This document shows, one piece after another, positions 1-6,053 of a stretch of 6,074 bases of DNA; positions within the stretch are counted from its first letter, which is position 1, and each line of letters begins with the position of its first letter. The DNA comes from CAYHWW01 sp964360145 (GTDB lineage Bacteria > Bdellovibrionota > UBA1018 > CAYHWW01). The notes below the pieces were generated by a model. The model worked only from the letters and a program-made list of their open reading frames with translations, had not been told where the DNA came from and did no database searches. The DNA lies in NCBI GenBank assembly GCA_964360145.1, contig CAYHWW010000193.1, positions 1 through 6,074 on the forward strand. The letters are read 5' to 3'. Both the position numbers and the translations under genes were made by a program.

Positions 1-350
1 AAAACGCGCTTGAAGTGGTAGAGGGGGCCCGCCGTGCGGTGTGAATACACCAGGCCCAGCAGCGAGATGAGGACGAGAAAGAACAGGTTGCCCGCCACGA
101 GGTAACCGATGATCTGGTACAGCTCGCTGTAGAGCTGTTGTTTGGCCTCGTCGGTCATGGGGGAGAGCTCCACGAGCAAGGCGTAGTTCTCTTTGACGAA
201 GAAATAAAACGTCGCGGAGTTGGCCAGCATGAGCACCAGCCCCGTGCTGCTGAGCCAGAAAATATATTTCAACTGGTAGCGCACGTTGATGAGGATGTTT
301 TTCACCGAGCGGTTGGACTTGCCGCCCTTCGTGTTCATATCGTCGGACAT
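1..350 (-). CDS. Two-helix membrane protein entering a HAMP-like domain (partial, 3' end beyond window)
   Basis: The visible part is 116 codons and is cut by the left window edge. A polar cytoplasmic N-terminus (about residues 1-28) is followed by a hydrophobic helix (about 29-52), a short helical periplasmic loop (about 53-78) and a second hydrophobic helix (about 79-102). The sequence then reads SHRTAGPLYHFKRV, which resembles the start of a HAMP linker, where a proline follows the second membrane helix. HAMP linkers relay signals from membrane helices to cytoplasmic output domains in chemoreceptors, histidine kinases and cyclases. The output domain is not in the window, so the type of signalling protein is unknown. 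The loop is too short for a folded ligand-binding domain. The ATG at 350 is preferred because AGGGG lies 8 bases upstream. An alternative ATG at 338 would give an ATGA overlap with the upstream gene but lacks a ribosome site. Confidence 0.75.
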   Translation of the reverse strand, partial: MSDDMNTKGGKSNRSVKNILINVRYQLKYIFWLSSTGLVLMLANSATFYFFVKENYALLVELSPMTDEAKQQLYSELYQIIGYLVAGNLFFLVLISLLGLVYSHRTAGPLYHFKRV

Positions 351-646
351 GCGGGGCACCCCTGTTTTTTACATTCTTGGGCTTTGAGAATTTTCGTGTT
401 TTGCCCCGTTTCGAGGCGAGCGGTGAGAATCATGATGTTCGATGAGATTTTGATCCGCTTGGCCGTGTCCGTGGCGGAAAGCCTATTCAACGCTTTTTGA
501 TTGGCATCCAGCAGCTGGGTGCTTCTACCCCACTGAGCGTCCGCGGCCTGGATCTCGTCGGCGATGCTTGCGCAGTCGGCGTTTGTCATCGTGGGGGTGG
601 TTGCCGCCATGCAGCACATAAAAAAGAAGAGAAGAAAGTTTTTCAT
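335..646 (-). CDS. Small exported cysteine-containing protein, unknown function
   Basis: I do not recognise this 103-residue protein. It starts with a signal peptide: a lysine at residue 2, then a hydrophobic stretch FLLFFFMCCMAA, with probable cleavage near residue 24 (TNA before DC). The mature part of about 79 residues is mostly predicted helix, rich in Ala, Gln and Asp. It carries four cysteines, at 25, 92, 97 and 100, the last two forming a CPAC motif near the C-terminus. An even number of cysteines in an exported protein allows two disulfides, but this is inference. A lipoprotein is unlikely because Met precedes Cys11. The gene overlaps the start of the HAMP-type gene by 16 bases, so translation of the two is probably coupled, and the protein could be a periplasmic partner of that sensor-like protein. 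The ribosome site before the ATG is weak (TTGAGAC). Confidence 0.65.
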   Translation of the reverse strand: MKNFLLFFFMCCMAATTPTMTNADCASIADEIQAADAQWGRSTQLLDANQKALNRLSATDTAKRIKISSNIMILTARLETGQNTKILKAQECKKQGCPACPTI

Positions 647-728
647 GTCTCAATAGCTAGTCTAGAATAGTTTAGTGATTAGGGAATAGGAATTTCCATT
701 GCGACATGCGTCACACCAAGGATGGCCG
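647..728. promoter_or_regulatory. Divergent intergenic region with a candidate sigma-70-like promoter
   Basis: This gap separates the minus-strand pair from the plus-strand operon, so it should hold promoters for both. It is visibly more AT-rich than the flanking genes around 650-700. For the plus strand, TTTTCA at 640-645 and TAGAAT at 663-668 are 17 bases apart and match the sigma-70 consensus at 4/6 and 5/6 positions. The minus strand offers only a weak TATTCT over 669-664 with a poor -35 (TTCCTA). The two -10 candidates overlap, so the promoters might compete. The match is by eye, and the organism's sigma-factor preferences are unknown. Confidence 0.35.
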
Positions 729-2174
729 TTGACCACAATACGATTGATGCCACGATTGACGGCGCTCAAACGGATCCCTTTGATCATGGGCCTCTGCCTC
801 CTCTCTCCGTCCGCATGGGCTCTTCCGTCCGCCGCGGAAAAAGTGGAGCGGCTCACGCTCGATAAAGCGCTGGCCCGCGCCATGCAGAACAACCCCACCA
901 TGGCCAGCGCCAGATTCACGGTGGAACTGGCGGATATCTCCTACCAGAATGCGTGGGAGACCATGTTTCTACCGCGCTTCACCATGGGGGTGGTAGCCGC
1001 GGCGCCCTACACCATTGCTCAGCTGCCACGGTCCAATGCCCGGCAAGGGGGATCCACGGGCACCGTCGACCCCGGCGGGTTGAGGGACAAAGGCACAATG
1101 GCTGGCCAGCCCTATGTGGCCATGGGGGAATACACGCTCTTCAACTTCGGTCGGGACAAGGATGTTTACGAGATCAACCGTTTGGCGGTGGCTCGCGCGC
1201 GCCAGGTGATCAAAGAGGCTGAGCGCTTCGTGCGCTTCGACGTCATCATCAAGTTCTACGCCTTGAAAACCCAGCAAGAGCTTTTCGATGTGGCCGAACG
1301 CTCCGTGCAGCAGGCCCAGGCCATCCATGATCTTTTCAAGAGTCGACAGGCGTTGGGCAAGGCCACGGCCCGGGATCTTTCCTCCGCGGAGGTCGACCTG
1401 CTTACGGCGAAGAACGTGTTAGTGCAGCAGGAGAGTAGCTCCAACCAGGCGCTGTGGGCCCTCAATATGGCGGTCGGCGATAAAGTGAACAGCAAGTACA
1501 GGGCTGAGGGGGACATCAAGTATTCAAAGCTCCGCACGCCTCTTGAGGAATTGCTTCGCCTGTATAAAGACAATGCCCCCGCCGTGCGGGATGCCCGCCT
1601 CACCCACGAGGTGCGTCAAATCAGCTTAAGGCTTGCGGAGAAAAACAGCCTGCCCCTGCCCACGGTGACTTTCTCGGGCATCACCGTGGGGCAAAACTAT
1701 GGGGCGAAGGGCACGACACCGGTGCGCACCACCACGGCGGGCACGGAGTCTGGCAACATCAATGTGGGCGCGAGCTTGAGCTTCAGTGTTCCCCTCACCG
1801 GTGACGGCGGGCTCTTTGGCAGCCGCACGAGACGGGCCGCGGAGATCGCCCTCGAATCCGCGGAAAATGATTTGCGGGTGGCCGCTAATACCACGGAAGT
1901 TCTCATCCGCACCTCTTACCAGCTGCTGCAGCAGTATCTCTCGCAGATCGAGATCTTCGAGAAAATCTTCAAACAAACCTCCGTGGTGTTCGAGTCTTCC
2001 ATGAAAATGCTTTCTGGCGGCAGCAGCACCAATCGATTGGACACCAGGGACGCCATCGCGCAGCTGCGTTCCGCCGAGCAGAATCTCACCAACGCCATCC
2101 TCAATTACTACTCCATCAAACTAGAGCTGGCCAAGGCCGTGGGCATCGACAAGTTCCCGGAGGATGACGAATGA
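729..2174 (+). CDS. TolC-family outer-membrane efflux/secretion channel protein
   Basis: TolC proteins trimerise into an outer-membrane barrel with a long periplasmic alpha-tunnel and serve as the exit duct of type I secretion and multidrug efflux systems. The product is 481 residues from this start, normal for the family. A signal peptide ends in SAWA before LPSA (about residue 31). Two outer-membrane-efflux (OEP) repeats follow at about 45-250 and 285-470. Each has long amphipathic helices, a proline-marked strand entry (MFLPRF, LPLPTV), and the typical YTLFNFGRDKD and VPLTGDGGLFGSRTRRA turns before the second helical halves. Start choice is uncertain. TTG at 729 has AAGGA six bases upstream, TTG at 699 has AGG eight bases upstream, and ATG at 747 has no ribosome site, yet all keep the signal peptide. 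No transporter or adaptor gene is adjacent, so its substrate is unknown. Its stop overlaps the next gene by ATGA. Confidence 0.95.
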   Translation: MTTIRLMPRLTALKRIPLIMGLCLLSPSAWALPSAAEKVERLTLDKALARAMQNNPTMASARFTVELADISYQNAWETMFLPRFTMGVVAAAPYTIAQLPRSNARQGGSTGTVDPGGLRDKGTMAGQPYVAMGEYTLFNFGRDKDVYEINRLAVARARQVIKEAERFVRFDVIIKFYALKTQQELFDVAERSVQQAQAIHDLFKSRQALGKATARDLSSAEVDLLTAKNVLVQQESSSNQALWALNMAVGDKVNSKYRAEGDIKYSKLRTPLEELLRLYKDNAPAVRDARLTHEVRQISLRLAEKNSLPLPTVTFSGITVGQNYGAKGTTPVRTTTAGTESGNINVGASLSFSVPLTGDGGLFGSRTRRAAEIALESAENDLRVAANTTEVLIRTSYQLLQQYLSQIEIFEKIFKQTSVVFESSMKMLSGGSSTNRLDTRDAIAQLRSAEQNLTNAILNYYSIKLELAKAVGIDKFPEDDE

Positions 2175-2854
2175 GCCGTCTTACACTCAGACTCATTTGG
2201 ATTCTCCTCATGCCCGCCGCGGCCTTTGCCGCCGTGGGCAAGCCCGCCACCAGCATCCCCATCACCGATGGCCAGGCCCATGTGGTGGGAGGGGGCCGTA
2301 AGTGGTTTGGCTCCGTGGAGACATTCACGGATCTGGGTTTTCACGGCATGAAGGCCGGTGGTTTGGGTTTTGGTCGGCAGTTGGGGCACTTTTTCGTGGA
2401 TCTCCGCTATCGCTTCATCGCCGCGCCCTATCCCTCCGTGAAGGTGTACCAGCAGGGCGTCACCGCGGGCACGCCACTGGAGGGCGGCGCTGAAATCGCC
2501 CGGGACCGTGGCGCCGACGAGCAGAGCCTTCATCTGGTGGGCCCCGGCATTGGTTTTCATTACCGCCTGTTCAAGAGCGATAAATTCGTGGAGATGGGGC
2601 GTTTCGGCCTCAACTACGCACGCTATCACGATGTTCGCGGCGGCAATGACTATCATGGCGGCATCGCGAACTTCCAGGCGGCCTTGGGCATCGTCACGGG
2701 GAACTTCATCATCGCCCCCGGGCTTTCCTGGAATCTTGGCGCGGTGCAGAGAACATCCAACAATTCCGGCTCCACTGATGAGCGCCTCAAACACCGCTAC
2801 TTACCCGTGCAGTGGTGGGCAGCGGAAGTGAACGCATACCTATGGCTCTTCTAG
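2171..2854 (+). CDS. Probable outer-membrane beta-barrel protein, unknown function
   Basis: I cannot name the family of this 227-residue protein. A signal peptide runs MSRLTLRLIWILLMPAAAFA with cleavage after AFA at about residue 20. The rest alternates polar and hydrophobic residues in glycine- and aromatic-rich stretches (about 43-85, 120-150, 163-195 and 211-227), as in transmembrane beta-strands. The chain ends in NAYLWLF with a terminal phenylalanine, matching the beta-signal read by the BAM assembly machine. It is about the right size for an 8- to 10-strand barrel. The start is well supported: GGAGG lies seven bases before the ATG, and the ATGA overlap with the TolC gene implies coupled translation. 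The next gene begins inside its last codons. It may be a small pore, an anchoring barrel or a partner of the TolC-type channel; the sequence does not say which. Confidence 0.85.
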   Translation: MSRLTLRLIWILLMPAAAFAAVGKPATSIPITDGQAHVVGGGRKWFGSVETFTDLGFHGMKAGGLGFGRQLGHFFVDLRYRFIAAPYPSVKVYQQGVTAGTPLEGGAEIARDRGADEQSLHLVGPGIGFHYRLFKSDKFVEMGRFGLNYARYHDVRGGNDYHGGIANFQAALGIVTGNFIIAPGLSWNLGAVQRTSNNSGSTDERLKHRYLPVQWWAAEVNAYLWLF

Positions 2855-4209
2855 CGATCGTCCGTCCGCTGTTGGTGTTGGCTTTGCTGGTTCAGGCAGC
2901 TTGGGCCGCGGCGCCCGAGGCCACTCTGCGCTGGCATGTCATCGAGGGGGCAGTCACTTACAGAGTGCAGGTGTCCCGGGATGAGAAAATGGGGGATGTC
3001 GTTCTCGACTTGCGGCTGGATGCGGACCCCAACGTGGGGATGCAGAGCCATCGTTTCAGTGACCTCAAGGCAGGCAGCTATTTTGGTTTCGTGGACGGTT
3101 ATTCTTTGGAGGGGGTATTTGTGGGCCGTGTGGCCACCATTCCCCTCGTTGTCGGCGCGCCAGTGACGATTAGCGGCAGTCGCCATGGGCTGGCGCCGCC
3201 TCATCCCCTGAGGCCCCGCCCTGGGGCCCAGTTTCTGCTCAAAGAGAAAATCCATTTTTTGTGGAGCAAGGTGAAAGAGGCGGACAGCTATCGTTTCCGC
3301 ATTGTGGCCGAAGCTGACCCCCAGCAGGACCTCTGGGTTGTGGAGATGAAAGAAAACGCCCTCAGTGTCATCGACGTACCTCCCTCATCCTATCGCTATC
3401 TGCAACCGGGGCGCTATCGATGGATGGTGGCATGCCTCTCAGGACCATCAGATGTGGGCGGTATCGCTGGCGATGAGGCGGTGACGGACTTCGAGGTCGT
3501 GGAGTCCCTCTCTTTTGCCAACGGAACGAGCCGCGGTGGGGTCCGCCTCAGACTCACGGGTGCCATGGGCCCCTATGTGGTTTCCAGTTCTTCTGGCGTG
3601 GTCCACAGTGAGTCGGAAGACCGGGGGCTGGCGCCGGGGGCGGCGATGGATGCCACCGCCTGGCTCGGGGGTGGATGGGGCGTGCAGCTCATGGCAGGTT
3701 TACGCTCCGTGCCCAACGTGGGGGGTGGCAAGGAGACCCGCACTCCCCGGGAAGCCCACCTGCGAGCGGTGCAGCGCCGAGCCGTCGCTGTTTCAGCGGT
3801 GGACCAAGGGGTGGAGCTGGGGTGGTTTCGGGAGCTTTTCTTTGGCCTGGGCTTGCGTGAGATCCTCCAGATCGACGGGGGTTCCACGGTGCGGGACCCC
3901 ACCTTGCGGGGGGTAGGGTTTGGCTTTGAGGTTCAAAAGCGCTCAAGCGTACATTGGGGTTGGCACTTCAGGGCGGATGATTTCATCCCGTTCCAGGTGA
4001 ACTCCGATGTGGCGGCAGACCTTGCGGTGGTGAACTTTCTTAACCTCGGGGCGGAGCTGCAGTGGGAGCACTACTTCACCCCGGATGCCTGGGTGGGGGT
4101 GGGGCCCCGGGCCCACTACTCGAAGAACCGCTACGACCAAGCCCTCGGGCGCACCGCCACGCGGAATTTCGGAGCGGAACTGACGTTGAGCCTGGGGTTT
4201 CTATTTTAA
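2842..4209 (+). CDS. Secreted protein with two fibronectin-III-like domains and a probable C-terminal outer-membrane barrel
   Basis: The product is 455 residues from the ATG at 2842. That start gives a clean signal peptide, MALLAIVRPLLVLALLVQ followed by AAWA (cleavage near 22). A GTG at 2812 would add ten polar residues. Residues about 25-105 and 125-222 look like two fibronectin-III/Ig-like sandwiches: each has a central Trp strand (TLRWHVIEGAVTYRVQVS and HFLWSKVKEADSYRFRIVAE) and a later Gly-x-Tyr strand (LKAGSYFGFVDG, LQPGRYRWMV). From about 232 to the end the pattern changes to repeated glycine- and aromatic-rich amphipathic strands ending in LTLSLGFLF, with a terminal Phe typical of outer-membrane barrels. 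I infer a barrel anchor carrying a periplasmic FN3 pair. The start overlaps the previous gene by 13 bases and has only a distant purine stretch (GGAAG), suggesting translational coupling. Binding partner and function are unknown. Confidence 0.85.
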   Translation: MALLAIVRPLLVLALLVQAAWAAAPEATLRWHVIEGAVTYRVQVSRDEKMGDVVLDLRLDADPNVGMQSHRFSDLKAGSYFGFVDGYSLEGVFVGRVATIPLVVGAPVTISGSRHGLAPPHPLRPRPGAQFLLKEKIHFLWSKVKEADSYRFRIVAEADPQQDLWVVEMKENALSVIDVPPSSYRYLQPGRYRWMVACLSGPSDVGGIAGDEAVTDFEVVESLSFANGTSRGGVRLRLTGAMGPYVVSSSSGVVHSESEDRGLAPGAAMDATAWLGGGWGVQLMAGLRSVPNVGGGKETRTPREAHLRAVQRRAVAVSAVDQGVELGWFRELFFGLGLREILQIDGGSTVRDPTLRGVGFGFEVQKRSSVHWGWHFRADDFIPFQVNSDVAADLAVVNFLNLGAELQWEHYFTPDAWVGVGPRAHYSKNRYDQALGRTATRNFGAELTLSLGFLF

Positions 4210-4263
4210 ATATCATCCATTTATAGTCGACCACCGTGCTCGCCCTATGATAAGGGGCCCCGT

Positions 4264-5127
4264 ATGCAACAGGCGTGGCTGAGGTCCTTCTTTTTGGCGG
4301 TGGCGTCGTTGGCCGTCGCATTCATTTCCGGTTGCGGCATGAACCGCGAGCACCCCGCTCCGCGCACCGTGGTCGTGCAGCAAAAAGATGAGTTCGCGGA
4401 GGCCTTGCGCTCTAGCCCCGCCAGTGGCGCCCTTACTATGCCTTCCCCGGCGCTGGGTCCTGCCGATGCGGAGAGCGCGGTCTGTGCCTTCCAGAGCGGA
4501 GGCCCCCGGGTGTTGGACGAGGCCGTCTCCATGCGGGACGCCTCCGTTGATGGCACTCCCTTCTTTGACCGCTGCCTGGCCTACTTCGCCTGCAGTGCCC
4601 ACGGGGCTCAGCAGCAGGCGTTGATGGCGGCTCAGGGTCGCCCCTTCCGCATTTCCTTCGTGGACTTCCCCTCCCTGCCCGGGGCCACCCAGGTCAATGG
4701 CCGCTGGCCCCTGGGCTTATACCTCGTGGGTGAAGACCGTGTGTACATTCAGCAGCGTGTGGCTTCTGGCTGGTCCACTTTGGAGGCTTGCGGCGCCCTC
4801 ATCCATGAGCTTTATCATTTCAATGACCGCGGCGTGGATCATGAGGGTGAGAGTCTGGAAGTCGAGTTCCCCGCCCATCACTTGCAGCAATGGTTCTTGA
4901 TCGAAGCCCGCCAAGCCTGGATGGATGCGGCCTCCGTGCCTGAAAACCGCCGCAATGGGGTGCCCGGCGTGGAGAGCACCCGCTGGACCCGGGGGGCTTT
5001 GGCCCAAGGCATCTTGAGCTATTATGGTTTGGCCTCTTGGAGTGAATCCCGCTTAAGCAGTTTTCTCAGCCAGTTTGACCCTTTCCCCGGCGAATCCTCG
5101 GAAATCCTGTTGAGCGGCAACCCGTAA
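4264..5127 (+). CDS. Lipoprotein with an HExxH zinc-metalloprotease-type motif
   Basis: The product is 287 residues. A lipobox ISGC places the lipidated cysteine at residue 24 after a hydrophobic stretch (about 9-22), so the mature protein should be tethered to a membrane, with Met-Asn-Arg following. Residues 178-185 read ALIHELYH, a HExxH zinc-binding motif (His181, Glu182, His185) inside an amphipathic helix preceded by strand-like VYIQQRV, as in zincin proteases. Possible third ligands are His193, Glu199 or Glu201, the latter in EFPAHHLQQW. I cannot match the spacing to a named peptidase family. Other cysteines occur at 74, 104, 110 and 176. The ATG at 4264 is backed by AAGGGG six bases upstream. 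It lies 54 bases after the FN3-barrel gene and 31 before tatA, so it is probably in the same operon. A role in trimming or quality control of envelope proteins is inference; catalysis is untested. Confidence 0.85.
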   Translation: MQQAWLRSFFLAVASLAVAFISGCGMNREHPAPRTVVVQQKDEFAEALRSSPASGALTMPSPALGPADAESAVCAFQSGGPRVLDEAVSMRDASVDGTPFFDRCLAYFACSAHGAQQQALMAAQGRPFRISFVDFPSLPGATQVNGRWPLGLYLVGEDRVYIQQRVASGWSTLEACGALIHELYHFNDRGVDHEGESLEVEFPAHHLQQWFLIEARQAWMDAASVPENRRNGVPGVESTRWTRGALAQGILSYYGLASWSESRLSSFLSQFDPFPGESSEILLSGNP

Positions 5128-5136
5128 AAAGCTAAG

Positions 5137-5151
5137 GTCCTCCCTGGAGGG
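5137..5151 (+). promoter_or_regulatory. Self-complementary ribosome-binding region before tatA
   Basis: The strong Shine-Dalgarno GGAGG at 5146-5150, eight bases before the tatA ATG, is directly preceded by its own complement CCTCC at 5139-5143, with only CT between. A real hairpin would need the innermost pair opened, leaving a 4-bp stem (CCTC/GAGG) and a 4-base loop, so any occlusion would be weak. The region also serves as the gap between the lipoprotein and tatA genes. Confidence 0.4.
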
Positions 5152-5158
5152 TTGGCTT

Positions 5159-5419
5159 ATGTTTGGTTTGTCCGGAGAACATCTCCTCATTTTGGCTGGT
5201 ATTCTTCTTGTGTTCGGGCCACGGCGTCTGCCGGAGCTGGGCGCATCCATCGGCAAGGCGATGCGCAACTTCAAAGAGGGTTTCAGCAACCCTCCGACCA
5301 TGGCTCAGGTGGAACAGCAGGAGCCCGCTCCGCTGGCCCCCGTTACCCAGCTGAAAGCACCTGAAACTGTTGCGAAAACCGTGTCTAGCACTGTTCCCGA
5401 GCAGACCCCATCGGCATGA
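5159..5419 (+). CDS. tatA: Twin-arginine translocase pore subunit TatA/TatE
   Basis: TatA oligomerises in the inner membrane to let folded proteins with twin-arginine signals cross, working with TatC and usually TatB. This 86-residue protein shows the whole TatA layout. A short N-terminal membrane helix (about 8-19) follows a polar residue (Glu7). The FGPRRLPELG hinge is at 19-28. The amphipathic helix (about 25-42) contains GKAMRNFKEGF. A flexible Pro/Gln/Glu-rich tail runs from 44 to the end. The short length and the FGP hinge favour TatA/E over the longer TatB. The start has GGAGG eight bases upstream. No tatB or tatC is in the window, so the partners must be elsewhere or downstream of it. 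The stop overlaps the RDD gene start by ATGA, so the two are likely made together. Confidence 0.93.
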   Translation: MFGLSGEHLLILAGILLVFGPRRLPELGASIGKAMRNFKEGFSNPPTMAQVEQQEPAPLAPVTQLKAPETVAKTVSSTVPEQTPSA

Positions 5420-5973
5420 GTGAAGGCGAAAATTTCGATATCAGGCCATCCGATGAAAACACGGGGGAAGTGAGGGTCCCTGATGTTGTCTCTGAGAGCG
5501 TGCCTCCTCCGCTGCCCGCGCTGCACTATGCGCCTTATGGTACGCGCTTCGCCGCTTTTTTCACCGACGGCGTGCTTGAAGCGGTGCTGCAAGCCGCATT
5601 GAGCGTGGCACTGGGCGCTTTAGCCGCCGCTTTTTTGCGAGGTGCGGGATGGGGGGCCAGTGAGGGCTTCATGAGTCTTACCGCGGGCAGCATCGCCAAT
5701 GCCTATGGCCTTCTCTGGTGGGGTTGTGGCGCCTTCAACCGCATCGTCATTCAATGGTACTTCGGCGGCACCGTGGGTAAACTGATTTTCGGGTTGCGAG
5801 TGGCCGAGCTGGGTGGCGGTGAGCTGCGCTTCTGGACCAACCTCAAACGATATTTGTTGGGATGGACGTCGGCATTGCCCATGGGCCTGGGCTACCTCGC
5901 GCCGCTGTGGACGGCGCGCAAGCAGGCGTTCCATGACATCCTAGCGCGGACCATAGTACTGGAGCGTCAGTAG
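5416..5973 (+). CDS. RDD-family integral membrane protein
   Basis: RDD proteins are small inner-membrane proteins named for conserved Arg and two Asp residues; most have no known role, and some have been linked to ion transport. In this 185-residue protein the first pair is in GTRFAAFFTDG (Arg44, Asp51) and the late Asp174 is in AFHDILARTIV. The core GGTVGKLIFGLRVAELGGG (about 117-135) is the family's typical loop after the second helix. Three hydrophobic segments are visible at about 53-74, 93-115 and 148-165. The first 40 residues form an acidic, Pro-rich cytoplasmic tail (PPPLPALHY), longer than the bare domain needs. The ATG overlaps the tatA stop (ATGA) with only a weak ribosome site, consistent with translational coupling. 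Its stop codon lies in a 12-bp tandem duplication that supplies a second in-frame TAG. Confidence 0.92.
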   Translation: MSEGENFDIRPSDENTGEVRVPDVVSESVPPPLPALHYAPYGTRFAAFFTDGVLEAVLQAALSVALGALAAAFLRGAGWGASEGFMSLTAGSIANAYGLLWWGCGAFNRIVIQWYFGGTVGKLIFGLRVAELGGGELRFWTNLKRYLLGWTSALPMGLGYLAPLWTARKQAFHDILARTIVLERQ

Positions 5974-5992
5974 GCTCGGTAGTAGGCTCGGT
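5969..5992 (+). repeat. Perfect 12-bp tandem duplication spanning the RDD stop codon
   Basis: AGTAGGCTCGGT occurs twice without a gap, at 5969-5980 and 5981-5992. The first copy contains the TAG stop of the RDD gene (5971-5973). Because 12 is a multiple of three, the second copy gives another TAG in the same frame (5983-5985). This looks like a local slippage duplication or a chance consequence of a nearby repeat boundary. Confidence 0.9.
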
Positions 5993-6022
5993 ATTTTGCC
6001 GCCTAGCTTCGTTGCTCCTCCT

Positions 6023-6053
6023 CGTGGCTCCACGCGACGGGCATGAGCCCGTC
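6023..6053. terminator. Two adjacent inverted repeats after the operon; possible terminator or dispersed palindromic repeat
   Basis: GACGGGC at 6036-6042 and GCCCGTC at 6047-6053 form a perfect 7-bp stem with loop ATGA. Just before it, CGTGG (6023-6027) and CCACG (6030-6034) form a second palindrome with a usable 4-bp stem. The position, 50-80 bases after the last stop codon of the operon, suits a transcription terminator. No T-run follows (TTGGTCG), so a standard intrinsic terminator is not demonstrated. The double-palindrome form also resembles REP-like intergenic repeats. The window ends 21 bases later. Confidence 0.45.

Noticed and set aside
138..500. Plus-strand 120-codon open frame opposite the first two minus-strand genes.
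   Set aside because: The opposite strand encodes clear membrane and signal-peptide features with ribosome sites; the plus frame shows no recognisable protein pattern and no convincing start.
2108..2794. Long (228-codon) minus-strand open frame opposite the small barrel gene.
   Set aside because: It is a GC-rich shadow; the plus strand has a signal peptide, a strong ribosome site, an ATGA overlap and a terminal-Phe barrel signature.
4254..4261. GGGGCCCC palindrome next to the lipoprotein start codon as an operator or hairpin.
   Set aside because: It has no loop, so it cannot fold alone, and it is easily explained by the Shine-Dalgarno plus GC-rich context.
4210..4263. TATGAT at 4246-4251 as a -10 element for a separate promoter of the lipoprotein gene.
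   Set aside because: No reasonable -35 lies about 17 bases upstream, and the transcript would start inside or just after the ribosome site; the short gap fits operon read-through better.
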